Shown: positions 1 through 8,532, numbered from the stretch's first letter. The stretch is DNA of 42,716 nucleotides from an uncultured Bacteroidales bacterium (GCA_903915465.1 CAIWTA010000141.1:1-42716), one strand, 5' to 3'. Notes: generated by a model from the letters alone, not told the origin. Made by a program: numbers and translations.

Positions 1-534
1 AGAGCAGCTGATGAGAACGGTTTTCATTGGACAAATCCTGTTGTTGCCGATCAGATAACCGTAGAGTTGCACAATGCCACAACCTATGCTACGGTTGAAT
101 ACTCTGCTCCTGCTGTTAACCTCAGCACGACAGGTACAGCCACTGTTACAGTACCTGGTGACAAGAACGGTTTTTACTATATAACCATTAAGCACCGCAA
201 CAGCCTCGAAGCCACTTCAGCATTACCTCAGAATTTCTCAGGGGCAACGATCAGCTATGCATTTGACACACAAAGTAAAGCTTATGGCCTGGATGCTGTT
301 GGAGTCCCTGGTATAGGGATTATGGTAGATGGCAGAGCCGTCATTTATGCTGGTGATGAGAACCAGGATTTCCTCGTCGACGGAACCGATCTGCAGGATA
401 TTGGTAACCTGGCCGATGCCGCTACCAGCGGGTATTTACCTCAGGATATCAATGGAGACGGTTTGGTTGACGGAGGCGATCTGCAAGCTGCAGGTAACAA
501 TTCTGATTACGCTATTGGAGCAGTTCTCCCATAG
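1..534 (+). CDS. Secreted protein, C-terminal part, with dockerin-like calcium loops (5' end outside window)
   Basis: The frame is open from the first base to the TAG at 532-534, so this is the last 177 codons of a longer gene. It contains a beta-rich stretch (LHNATTYATVEYS, YYITIKHRNS) followed by two EF-hand-like loops, DENQDFLVDGTDL and DINGDGLVDGGDL, with Asp/Asn at positions 1, 3, 5, 9 and 12 as in type I dockerin repeats. It ends in YAIGAVLP. The same module ends the next gene (1332-5954), so the two are paralogues. No T9SS type A tail is present. The product is probably exported and calcium-binding. Function is unknown; a role in surface attachment or protein-protein contact is inference. 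Confidence 0.85.
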   Translation, partial: RAADENGFHWTNPVVADQITVELHNATTYATVEYSAPAVNLSTTGTATVTVPGDKNGFYYITIKHRNSLEATSALPQNFSGATISYAFDTQSKAYGLDAVGVPGIGIMVDGRAVIYAGDENQDFLVDGTDLQDIGNLADAATSGYLPQDINGDGLVDGGDLQAAGNNSDYAIGAVLP

Positions 535-607
535 TAATCCATTTTAATTAGTTAGTAAAATGAAGAGGCTGTTTCAAACTCATGAAACAGCCTCTTCATT
601 TTTTTTT
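183..607 (+). repeat. Copy A of duplicated 3' gene end plus terminator
   Basis: This segment matches 5621-6029. Similarity begins at AACCATTAAGCACCGCAACA. It becomes almost complete from about 438 onward, through the stop codon, the 3' untranslated bases and the terminator stem. Copy A carries an 18-nt (6-codon) insertion relative to copy B. Conservation of non-coding bases suggests recent duplication or gene conversion. Confidence 0.85.
557..607 (+). terminator. Rho-independent terminator of the partial gene
   Basis: A perfect 16-bp stem (TGAAGAGGCTGTTTCA, 561-576, with its complement at 583-598) has a 6-nt loop and is followed by nine T (599-607). AAAA before the stem can extend it. Almost the same hairpin follows the next gene. 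Confidence 0.95.
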
Positions 608-1331
608 GTAAATATTGCACAGATCAGAAGTACCCATCCGAAAATTTTCTATCCCTCTCGATGAACCAAAAAATCAAAAAGCTGCTTCTGATTTGAAACG
701 CGCGACCACACTTCGCGCTGAACACCAGGTGTCCGTTTTTAAATAGCACTGTACGATTTTAAGATTACTGTTATCTTGCTGATATTACAGTTTTTAACTT
801 ATTTGTTTGGATCGTGTCTAAACCGATTGTCCGAAAGTATAACACTATTGTACAGATAATATTTGCCATTATTGGTATATAAAGATGACTGTCAGGCAAT
901 TAGCCATAATGGCACAAAATTTGCGATGCAACCGTTCAGGATGTTGGGTTTCAATCAAATACGTTATACTATTTGTTTGTTTTATATATTTTCTTCTATT
1001 TCGAAAACCCCCGCATTCCTTTGATATAATTTTTTACATTTGCTTTTTGTAATAATATTCAGCTGCACTTTTTGTGAACTGCACCTATGAAGAATAACTT
1101 TTCCGGGAACGTGAAAGAGATAAGAATTGTAAATTTTTTCTTTTGCGGGGGTTTTTGTGCTGCAGCTACAATTAAATGATTGCCTCCTTGTTGAAAGTAC
1201 GTTTTTGTAACCAAAGAACTCTGCCTATGGAGTAACGCCTGAAAAAGACATTTTTCCCTTTCTTCCAAAAGAAGAATAAAGATATTTATCCCCAAAAATT
1301 ATCTTAATGTTAAACCTTTAAACCTTTTTTT
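608..1331. other. Long intergenic/leader region before the 1540-residue protein gene
   Basis: There is no convincing gene here. The region is AT-rich. It holds a sigma-54-type promoter (910-924) and, downstream of it, a long-range inverted repeat: AAAACCCCCGCA at 1004-1015 against TGCGGGGGTTTT at 1144-1155, extendable to 14 pairs with one G-T. If the sigma-54 start is used, the transcript would have a leader of about 395 nt before the ATG at 1332. A weaker TA-rich candidate (TACGTTTTTG, about 1197-1206) could be a nearer promoter. Confidence 0.5.
910..924 (+). promoter_or_regulatory. Candidate sigma-54 (-24/-12) promoter
   Basis: TGGCACAAAATTTGC fits the RpoN consensus TGGCAC-N5-TTGC, with GG (911-912) and GC (923-924) separated by exactly 10 nt. 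Transcription would start near 936. The next gene on this strand starts at 1332, an unusually long distance. The match is as good as the two sites at 11234 and 12736, which lie close to their genes. Confidence 0.6.
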
Positions 1332-4300
1332 ATGAAAAAAATGTTACTGATTTCAACTGTGCTGTTCTTGCTGGCTGCCATAACATATGGGCAGGCTTCA
1401 GCGATTTCAAGAGCGGGCAAATCTTCTCAAAGGTACCAGGCAAAAACAACCATTGGTACCTTACAACACATTAATTCAACATCCATCAACAAAACTTCCC
1501 AGAACAACAACCCTGCCGTTAATCCTATTCTGCCAAATTCCCCTGTTACATGGGTAACAAACTGGAGTTTTTTACAATCATCCGGCACCTATACGGCAAT
1601 CAGTGGAGGGACAGTATTAGGGACAACCGCAAATGATGAAAACGTTTTCGGTCCTTACAATATCGGATTCAACTTTGAATATAATGGTACAGTTTATACG
1701 CAATTCAGTGTTGCAACAAACGGTTTTATCGGATTAGGTGGAGCAGTGGTAACAACATCTGCTCTCCCCATTAGCGGAACAGGTTCGAATAATGTGATCA
1801 GTGCACTTGGGATTGACCTCAAGGGGCAGACCGGTTCCACCTTACAGTATCTTATGACCGGATCATCTCCTGCGAGAACATTGGTGGTTCAATGGACGAA
1901 TTACATGAAAGGGACTACTATTGGTACAGGTGATATTTTCAACTTCCAGATCAAATTGACTGAAACTTCCAACTCCATTGCATTCGTTTATAATGCCTTT
2001 ACCGTAAATGGAACGAATGGCACTGTTCAGGTTGGACTAAGAGGTGCTTCGAGCGCAGATTATAACAACAGAGCAGTTACAACAGGTACCTGGGCGGCCT
2101 CTACTGCCGGTACTTCCAATACAGCAAGTTGCCGCCTAAGAACAGCAACGAAACCTGCAAACGGACAAACATACACATGGACACCACTTGTCTGCAATAA
2201 TATTAACACTTTCCCTTACAATGAAAATTTCTCTGCAACATTAAATCCATGCTGGAGCATAACCCAGGTAGCTCTTACCGGCCTCTGGACTATGGCAACA
2301 TCAATTAATTATCCGGATCTTGTCCCAATAGTAACCCTGAGTCCTCAAAGCGGTACTCATCTGGCTAAATTTGATTCCTATAACTTTGTTGCAAATACAT
2401 CCTCAAGGTTGGCAACGGTAACATTCGATTTCACAACCCTTACATCTCCTTCTGTGGAATTTTATATGGCGCAGGATGCCGAATACACCAATCTCGACAT
2501 GGTTGAGATCCAGGCGTCAATCAATGGCGGAGCAAGCTGGACTACTGTATCGACACCTTTTTACCGATACAACACCTCATTTACAGCACCAGGGTGGCAA
2601 AAATATACAGCATACCTCCCGGCTTATGCTGGCACAAACAATGTTAAACTTGCATTTCTTGCTACGAGCCTTTATGGAAACATGATGGCTATCGATAATG
2701 TTACTGTTAAACAAGGGCTTACTGATGATGTAGGTACAGCAGGGATCTTTGCCCCAACAAAATTACCTAAAGGCCAGGCTTATAAATGGTGGTCATTCAT
2801 CAAGAATTACGGCCCGAACACTGAAACATTTGATGTGGATACAAAATTAAGGGTGAATACAACCCCAACAGTTACAACTACAAATACCGTAACCGCACTG
2901 ACTTTTAATTCCCTCAAAACGCTTAGCGGTTCTTATTCACTTTCTTCCTATGCTTCAGGAAGTTCATTTGATATACTTAACCAGACAAAATTGGCGACAG
3001 ATCAGAATACATCAAATGATATCTTTATCAATTCTGCCCGTGCCTGCACTACAGATACCGTATATGCATGGGATGATGGCGTCGCAGAAGGCTCGGTTGG
3101 TTATAATACTGGCTTAGGATGGCTTGGCCAGGTGTATTATCTTTCCGTGCAGGATACACTTACATCCATTACTATACAGTGGGGAACGTTACCCTTGTCT
3201 GTTGCTGGCAACAGCCTGGAGATTTATAATATCGTGGGAGGTGTTCCGACAACAAAATTCGGTGATATTGTTACAGGAATAAATCTTACAACTGCCAACC
3301 AGAATGCAACCATAACCTATAAACCAACCTCTCCGATAATTCTTCCGGCCGGAGCATATTGGATAGGCGCTCATCAGTCGGTTGCAGCAGCAGGAACTTA
3401 TCTTCTGAGCACAGATGAAACTGATCTGACGACAGATAATTTTTTAACCGGCTTTGCCTTTTACAGTGGAGATGGTGCCGCCTGGACAGATTATGCAACA
3501 TCTGGTTTAAATTCGATCAATAGGATCCGACCCAATTTTGCAAACATCATTGGTGTTTTTGTAGCAAATCCTACAAACTTCACAGCTACACCTGCCAGCT
3601 CATCTGCAATAGACCTGAGTTGGGCACTGAATGCCAACAGCAACAATGTTCTTGTTGCATGGAACACAACAAATACTTTCGGCACTCCTTCAGGAGGAGC
3701 TTATGTTGCCGGCAGCACCATCAGCGGTGTTGGAACAGGAACTGTTCTCCAGTTTAACAACTATACCACATTCCATCATGGTAGTCTTTCGTCGAATACT
3801 GTCTATTACTACAAGGTATGGTCGTATAATGGATCAGTATATTCCGGCGGGACTACAGCAAATGCACAGACTTTCTGTGCAGAAACACCAGCTCCATGGA
3901 CTGAAAATTTCGAGTTAGCAACCTTCCCTCCGAGCTGCTGGGATATCAATTCCGGATCCGCGGTATGGGCACGTTCAATTGCAGCCAGCGGCTACGGAAC
4001 AGGAACGGCATCTGCCTTTGCTGATTTCTTTAGCACCAGCGGAGCAACCCCGTTTGCATTGTTCTCCTTGCCATTCAATGGCGGAACGCTTGCAGCTCCT
4101 ATGTTATCATTTGATTATGCTTATGCCACATATGCAACTGAGGTTGATGAAATGGATGTTTATTATTCTATTGATGGCGGTTTAACTTTCCTTCCATTAT
4201 TCGCTATGCCAGGAGGCCCAACAGGAATCCTTAATACAGGAGGTGTGTCTACTACTGCATTTGTACCCACTGCTGCGCAATGGAGAACACAAACGCGCAT

Positions 4301-5954
4301 CTTACCTCTTGGTACGAATATGGTTGCGTTCAATGCCATAAGTGCATACGGGAATAACCTATACCTTGACAATATCAAGATCATTGAAGGTCCTTTACAT
4401 GACGTTGGCATAGGCAGCCTTAACCCGGTTGACGTTTTTCAGGCCGGCACATTTTCACCAGTTGCTACTATTAGTAATTTTGCCGGAAGCACTGAAACCT
4501 TCCCTGTAACCATGACAATTGGAAGCTACATGTCAACCAAGACAGTTACCGCTTTAGGCCCAGGCCTTAGCCAATTGGTAACTTTCGATCCCTGGTCAGC
4601 GCCTATCGGCACCTATACTATGACCGTTACTACCAACCTGTCTGGCGATTTAGTTCCTGCAAACAACACTGCCAGCAAGGCGATCAAAGTTATGACCCTG
4701 AATAAGGAAGTTTATGGTTATACTACTTTCACTGCCACAGACAATGGACCGATCAAATTCAACCTCAACAATCCCGGTACGATCACCGAAATTGTGAATG
4801 ATTATCCTGCCACCTATCCTGGAGCCGGAACATGGGCCAATGGCACATGGTATGCTGCCATTTATTCAGCTGCCACCCCATTCAACCTTGTCACATTCAA
4901 CACAACTACTGGAGCGCGTACCGTTGTTGGCAATATGGGAGTTAATATCAATGCGATGTCGTATAACACTTTAGACAGTAAAATGTACGGTGCAGGTTAC
5001 GACGGCACAAACTCGGCTCTCTACACTATTAACCTTACAACAGGAGTTGCTTCATTGGTAGGAACTATCGGAACCCAGTTGATCATCAACATGGCCATAA
5101 ATAATGCAGGCGTTTGCTATGCAACTGATCTTTCCAGTGATGTATTAGGTAAGATTAATCTTGCTACAGGCGCATTTACAGCTGTCGGTCCCATCGGATT
5201 TGGTGCCAATTATGCACAGGATATGGAATTCGACCGCGGAACAGGCGAACTCTATATGGCTGCATATGGTTCAACCGGCCAGTTGAGGTGGGTTGACCAG
5301 ACTACCGGTAATACAATGCTGATCGGTGATTTCCAATACGGATCTGAAGTTACCGGGTTTGCAATTCCATATTCTACAACCAAGACACTGAACCTTTCAT
5401 CAGTGCTCCTCGAAGGTTTATATAACGGCTTGGGCATTATGAACAAGGCCTATGATGAGAATGGGCCTCATTTCCAAGCTGATACTGCCGATATGATTAC
5501 AGTTGAGCTGCATAATAATCTTAATTATGCAAATATTAAGTATTCTACTCCGGCTGCCCTGTCAACTACAGGTACATCAACGGTTTTGATTCCATCTGAA
5601 TGGGGCGATAATTACTATTTAACCATTAAGCACCGCAACAGCATCGAAACCACATCGGCGCTACCTGTTGATTTCTCAGGAGCAATAATCAGCTATGCAT
5701 TTGATACACAGGCTCAGGCTTATGGCAGCAACATGGGTCTTATGATCGATGGAAGTGCTGTCATTTTTGCCGGTGATGAAGACCAGAGTGGACTCGTTGA
5801 CGGAACTGATCTATCTGATATTGGTAACCTGGCTGATGCCGCTATCGGCGGGTATCTACCTCAGGATATCAACGGAGACGGTTTGGTTGACGGAGGCGAT
5901 CTTTCCGCTGCAGGTAACAATTCTGATTACGCTATTGGAGCAGTTCTCCCATAG
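1332..5954 (+). CDS. Large secreted multidomain adhesin-like protein with dockerin-like C-terminus
   Basis: 1540 residues with a signal peptide (about 1-22, MKKMLLISTVLFLLAAITYG). Domains read by eye, in order: an N-terminal beta domain (about 70-287); a MAM/cleaved-adhesin-like jellyroll (about 297-461, beginning YNENFS, CW); a CARDB-like beta domain (about 463-560); a further beta domain; fibronectin III (about 742-845); a second jellyroll (about 850-1015, beginning WTENFE, CW); a second CARDB-like domain (about 1018-1115); a beta-propeller-like region (about 1120-1355); and a C-terminal module (1356-1540) with calcium loops at about D1482-D1493 and D1512-D1523. There is no catalytic signature and no type A T9SS tail. 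It is probably a surface or matrix protein. It is a paralogue of the partial gene before it. The ATG at 1332 directly precedes the signal peptide. Confidence 0.9.
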   Translation: MKKMLLISTVLFLLAAITYGQASAISRAGKSSQRYQAKTTIGTLQHINSTSINKTSQNNNPAVNPILPNSPVTWVTNWSFLQSSGTYTAISGGTVLGTTANDENVFGPYNIGFNFEYNGTVYTQFSVATNGFIGLGGAVVTTSALPISGTGSNNVISALGIDLKGQTGSTLQYLMTGSSPARTLVVQWTNYMKGTTIGTGDIFNFQIKLTETSNSIAFVYNAFTVNGTNGTVQVGLRGASSADYNNRAVTTGTWAASTAGTSNTASCRLRTATKPANGQTYTWTPLVCNNINTFPYNENFSATLNPCWSITQVALTGLWTMATSINYPDLVPIVTLSPQSGTHLAKFDSYNFVANTSSRLATVTFDFTTLTSPSVEFYMAQDAEYTNLDMVEIQASINGGASWTTVSTPFYRYNTSFTAPGWQKYTAYLPAYAGTNNVKLAFLATSLYGNMMAIDNVTVKQGLTDDVGTAGIFAPTKLPKGQAYKWWSFIKNYGPNTETFDVDTKLRVNTTPTVTTTNTVTALTFNSLKTLSGSYSLSSYASGSSFDILNQTKLATDQNTSNDIFINSARACTTDTVYAWDDGVAEGSVGYNTGLGWLGQVYYLSVQDTLTSITIQWGTLPLSVAGNSLEIYNIVGGVPTTKFGDIVTGINLTTANQNATITYKPTSPIILPAGAYWIGAHQSVAAAGTYLLSTDETDLTTDNFLTGFAFYSGDGAAWTDYATSGLNSINRIRPNFANIIGVFVANPTNFTATPASSSAIDLSWALNANSNNVLVAWNTTNTFGTPSGGAYVAGSTISGVGTGTVLQFNNYTTFHHGSLSSNTVYYYKVWSYNGSVYSGGTTANAQTFCAETPAPWTENFELATFPPSCWDINSGSAVWARSIAASGYGTGTASAFADFFSTSGATPFALFSLPFNGGTLAAPMLSFDYAYATYATEVDEMDVYYSIDGGLTFLPLFAMPGGPTGILNTGGVSTTAFVPTAAQWRTQTRILPLGTNMVAFNAISAYGNNLYLDNIKIIEGPLHDVGIGSLNPVDVFQAGTFSPVATISNFAGSTETFPVTMTIGSYMSTKTVTALGPGLSQLVTFDPWSAPIGTYTMTVTTNLSGDLVPANNTASKAIKVMTLNKEVYGYTTFTATDNGPIKFNLNNPGTITEIVNDYPATYPGAGTWANGTWYAAIYSAATPFNLVTFNTTTGARTVVGNMGVNINAMSYNTLDSKMYGAGYDGTNSALYTINLTTGVASLVGTIGTQLIINMAINNAGVCYATDLSSDVLGKINLATGAFTAVGPIGFGANYAQDMEFDRGTGELYMAAYGSTGQLRWVDQTTGNTMLIGDFQYGSEVTGFAIPYSTTKTLNLSSVLLEGLYNGLGIMNKAYDENGPHFQADTADMITVELHNNLNYANIKYSTPAALSTTGTSTVLIPSEWGDNYYLTIKHRNSIETTSALPVDFSGAIISYAFDTQAQAYGSNMGLMIDGSAVIFAGDEDQSGLVDGTDLSDIGNLADAAIGGYLPQDINGDGLVDGGDLSAAGNNSDYAIGAVLP

Positions 5955-6029
5955 TAATCCATTTTAATAATTAGTTAGTAAAATGAAGAGGCTGTTTCGC
6001 TTGTTTGAAACAGCCTCTTCATTTTTTTT
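5621..6029 (+). repeat. Copy B of duplicated 3' gene end plus terminator
   Basis: This is the counterpart of 183-607. From 5858 to about 5998 the two copies differ at only a few positions, including the non-coding bases after the stop codon. Copy B has AATAATTAG where copy A has AATTAG. Confidence 0.85.
5980..6029 (+). terminator. Rho-independent terminator of the 1540-residue protein gene
   Basis: Stem TGAAGAGGCTGTTTC (5984-5998) pairs with GAAACAGCCTCTTCA (6007-6021) across an 8-nt loop, then eight T (6022-6029). The stem is the same as in the terminator at 557-607, but the loop differs. Confidence 0.95.
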
Positions 6030-6159
6030 CTGACATCGTGAGCAGATTTTACTTCTATAGATCGATTTTCTGTATTTAAGAATAGAGTGTAAAAGTTTAC
6101 CGAAAATCACAAAAGCAAAGAATTCTCTGATAATTTTAAGAAGATGTGAAAAATCATAT

Positions 6160-6167
6160 TATTTTTG
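6160..6167 (+). promoter_or_regulatory. Candidate -7 element (TAnnTTTG) for the 205-residue protein gene
   Basis: TATTTTTG matches the Bacteroidota -7 consensus. It lies 58 bp before the ATG at 6226. No clear TTTG -33 element is seen at the usual distance. Confidence 0.4.
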
Positions 6168-6225
6168 AACACGCAAGTATTAAAGATAACTTTCTCTCAT
6201 CTAAATAATTTAATCTTAAAGAAGT

Positions 6226-6843
6226 ATGAAAAAACGTATCATTCAGATTACCAATAGCATTCTGTTGTTTTTTATTATTTTGACACTTTCCCCGGTAAAT
6301 GCGCAGGCACGAATTGCCCCACTTGATGTTTCTTCCGTAAATTACACTATCACAAATGTGGTTCTGGTGAGTGACAGAATCCTGGAATTTGATCTCTATT
6401 TAAAAGATACCGACGCCAGTCAACCATTTGAACTTTCAATTATACAAGCTGGCGTCCTTGTAAATAGTGAGATAATTAACGGTGGAAATATAACCACTGC
6501 TGTAGTCCCGGGTTTCTCTGACTTGATTGCCGCTCAGCAACTTACAACAGCAATCTGGGCGAAAGGTCCTACAACCAGCATTATTAAAATTACACCTAAG
6601 ATTGGTCCAGGACCAGGAAACGGGACAAAAATTAAAACCACAGGTCAGGGGACAAGGATTTGTCGCGTTCGCATTACTAATTCTGTTCCGTTTGCCAAAG
6701 CGCGGCCAAATCTCGCATTCTGCTTTGCATCAGTCCCTTATCCAACCAAAGTTTTTCAGTATATCGGTCGGGTCGGTACTCAAGTAACAACCACTTCCAG
6801 CAATTGCTTTAGCGAAGGAGCAAACCCCGTGCTGAATGAATGA
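6226..6843 (+). CDS. Short exported protein resembling the N-terminal module of longer Bacteroidota surface proteins
   Basis: 205 residues. There is a signal peptide (about 1-26, hydrophobic IILTLSPVNA then QA) and a single beta-rich domain with FDLYLKDTDASQPFEL, GPGPGNGTKI, RICRVRITN, PYPTKVFQYIG and a final NPVLNE. From memory of the family, such a module (cohesin-like in appearance) often stands at the N-terminus of longer T9SS proteins and is followed by other domains. Here the gene stops right after NPVLN, with no sorting tail, so it may be a stand-alone version or a truncated remnant. No continuation was found in other frames downstream. Function unknown. Confidence 0.75.
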   Translation: MKKRIIQITNSILLFFIILTLSPVNAQARIAPLDVSSVNYTITNVVLVSDRILEFDLYLKDTDASQPFELSIIQAGVLVNSEIINGGNITTAVVPGFSDLIAAQQLTTAIWAKGPTTSIIKITPKIGPGPGNGTKIKTTGQGTRICRVRITNSVPFAKARPNLAFCFASVPYPTKVFQYIGRVGTQVTTTSSNCFSEGANPVLNE

Positions 6844-6989
6844 TCTAATTCTTCATTTTTCAAGAACACCAATCACCTTTTGGTTTTCATGGAAAAGTCT
6901 ATGAATTATTTTACCGATTTATTACAATCATTCATCGGAAAATTACTTCACCATATCGATAATACTTTTAAAAGCAGTATCGAGGGTTG

Positions 6990-6997
6990 TATTTTTG
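6990..6997 (+). promoter_or_regulatory. Candidate -7 element for the EADF-repeat protein gene
   Basis: TATTTTTG (TAnnTTTG) lies 26 bp before the ATG at 7024, the typical distance. It lies inside any longer reading frame begun at 6880, which supports 7024 as the real start. Confidence 0.45.
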
Positions 6998-7023
6998 TTT
7001 CACTAACATTTAAAAGCAAAAAT

Positions 7024-7329
7024 ATGAAAGCAACAATATTTATATTACCCGCCATATTAGCTCTGCAAATTAGTATCCTTTTTGCAGGTAATGCTGAAAC
7101 AAAAAGTGGTTTCATAAAAGAAACTTCTACTGTTTCCATCGAAAAACTGACTCCGAGTCTTGCTAAGGAAGCAGACTTTTCGACTACTCCATCAATTCCA
7201 AAAATGGAAAATTTGATTTTATCACCTGTAACTCCGAAAGAAGCAGACTTCAATGATAGTGAGGATACAACAGGAATTAACCTCCGAAACATGGCACCGC
7301 TAACTCCAGCAGAGGCGGATTTTGAATAG
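7024..7329 (+). CDS. Small exported protein with three EADF repeats
   Basis: 101 residues from ATG 7024. An upstream in-frame ATG at 6880 exists, but residues only from 7024 form a good signal peptide (MKATIFILPAILALQISILFAG). The mature part of about 80 residues holds three copies of an 11-residue motif: LTPSLAKEADF, LSPVTPKEADF and MAPLTPAEADF, with consensus [LM]-[STA]-P-x-x-x-x-E-A-D-F. The last copy ends the protein (EADFE, stop). The spacers are low-complexity and acidic or polar, so the mature part is probably unfolded. There are no cysteines and no lipobox. I do not recognise a described function. It has its own promoter motif and terminator, so it is probably a single-gene transcript. 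Confidence 0.75.
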   Translation: MKATIFILPAILALQISILFAGNAETKSGFIKETSTVSIEKLTPSLAKEADFSTTPSIPKMENLILSPVTPKEADFNDSEDTTGINLRNMAPLTPAEADFE

Positions 7330-7362
7330 CCCAATTTTCCCATACTTTTCACAAACTTTCAT

Positions 7363-7388
7363 AAAGCTGTCTAACAACAGCTTTTTTT
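7363..7388 (+). terminator. Rho-independent terminator after the EADF-repeat gene
   Basis: Stem AAAGCTGT (7363-7370), loop CTAACA, stem ACAGCTTT (7377-7384), running into seven T (7382-7388). Confidence 0.85.
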
Positions 7389-7398
7389 ATTTTTATTG

Positions 7399-7428
7399 TT
7401 TGCCAGCCGCTGTCAGATATGATATTTG
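7399..7428 (+). promoter_or_regulatory. Candidate promoter of the TPR protein gene
   Basis: TTTG (7399-7402), an 18-nt spacer, then GATATTTG (7421-7428), one mismatch from TAnnTTTG. The predicted start is about 25 nt before the ATG at 7459. Confidence 0.45.
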
Positions 7429-7458
7429 CTTAACTTGCAACAAATAATCTCCCCAAAA

Positions 7459-8532
7459 ATGAAAGTATTGATTAGCGTCTTTTTTATGATGAATCTGATT
7501 CAAATATCATTGAATGGCCAAAATGAAAACTCGTTTCAAAAAGGAGAAGATGCAAAAAATCCTGCTGATAAAATATTCTTTTACACACGGCAAATTGAAA
7601 AAGATGGAGGAAACTCAGTGGTTTACAACAATCGTGGAATTGCAAAGTTTGACATGAAAGATTATCAAGGAGCAATTCTTGATTTTTCAAAAGCAATTCA
7701 ACTCGATCCCAAACAAGTCCTGGCTTACTTCAATCGAGGTAATTCAAGGTTAAACCTAAAAGAGTATCAGGCTGCAATCACCGATTACTCAAAAGCAATC
7801 GAACTAAATTCAAAAGATCCGAAATTCTTCATCAATCGAGGGTATGCAAAATATTCTGTAAAGGATTATCAGGGGGCAATTGAAGATTATAATAAAGTTC
7901 TTGGGTTAGAACCCAAAAATTCTTTAGCATATTTGAATCGCGGACTGGCGAAATATTCGCTTACCGACAATCAGGGAGCTATTTCCGATTATACAAAATC
8001 AATCGGATTAGACCTGCAAAATGCAATAGCCTACTTCAATCGGGGATTGGCCAGATATACTGCCAAGGATTATCATGGCGCTATTATTGATTACTCAAAA
8101 GCTATCGGGATAAACCCTAAAGATGCAAAATCTTACCATAATTTAAGTATCGCCTACTTTTCCCTGAATGATTTTGATAAAGCTATTACATATGGCTTGG
8201 CAGGATTGTCGATGGACCCACAAAATGCCCTGATTTACAACAATCTCGGTTATTTTTATATGGCGAAGGGAGATTATGGAAATGCAATAACCCAATTTCA
8301 AAAATGTTTAAAAATCAACAACAAATATTTTGATGCCTCTTTAGGTCTCTCAATGACTTATTATTATAAAAATGATAAAACCACAGCTAAAAAATACTTA
8401 AAAGAAGCACAAGTTGCTGAGCCTAATCTTTATAATGGAATGATCGGAGTTGCGGAAATAGAAAAAACCGGATATGCCATTTCGGATAAAAAAAGGGAGA
8501 CCCTTAAGAAAATGTTTGAAGATTTGAAATAA
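7459..8532 (+). CDS. Exported tetratricopeptide (TPR) repeat protein
   Basis: 357 residues from ATG 7459. A TTG 33 bases upstream is in frame but overlaps the -7 promoter element, so it is not favoured. A signal-peptide-like N-terminus (MKVLISVFFMMNLIQISLNG) is followed by eight consecutive 34-residue TPRs. The first five are very alike (xxAYxNRGxAKYxxKDYQGAI, DYxKAIxLxPK) and the last three more diverged. A short helical tail follows. TPR arrays are protein-interaction scaffolds; no partner or enzymatic domain is visible. It is probably periplasmic. It is separated by 96 bp from the HAD gene downstream. Confidence 0.9.
   Translation: MKVLISVFFMMNLIQISLNGQNENSFQKGEDAKNPADKIFFYTRQIEKDGGNSVVYNNRGIAKFDMKDYQGAILDFSKAIQLDPKQVLAYFNRGNSRLNLKEYQAAITDYSKAIELNSKDPKFFINRGYAKYSVKDYQGAIEDYNKVLGLEPKNSLAYLNRGLAKYSLTDNQGAISDYTKSIGLDLQNAIAYFNRGLARYTAKDYHGAIIDYSKAIGINPKDAKSYHNLSIAYFSLNDFDKAITYGLAGLSMDPQNALIYNNLGYFYMAKGDYGNAITQFQKCLKINNKYFDASLGLSMTYYYKNDKTTAKKYLKEAQVAEPNLYNGMIGVAEIEKTGYAISDKKRETLKKMFEDLK

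Noticed and set aside
660-740. Short GC-rich inverted repeats (GCGCG...CGCGC, ACACCAGGTGT) after the first terminator
   Set aside because: Stems of 5 bp only; nothing links them to a gene or element.
941-1179. Two tiny plus-strand frames after the sigma-54 site (27 codons from 941, 30 codons from 1087)
   Set aside because: Too short to separate from chance and without a coding signature; kept only as a possible leader-peptide idea.
1059-1295. Minus-strand frame of 78 codons in the first long intergenic region
   Set aside because: No recognisable domain or signal peptide, AT-rich composition, and it runs against the leader of the downstream gene.
6880-7023. Longer N-terminus for the EADF-repeat protein
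   Set aside because: The signal peptide starts at 7024 and a -7 promoter element lies inside the extension.
6948-7352. Minus-strand 134-codon frame opposite the EADF-repeat gene
   Set aside because: It is the complement of the repeat gene; the plus strand has the signal peptide, promoter motif and terminator.
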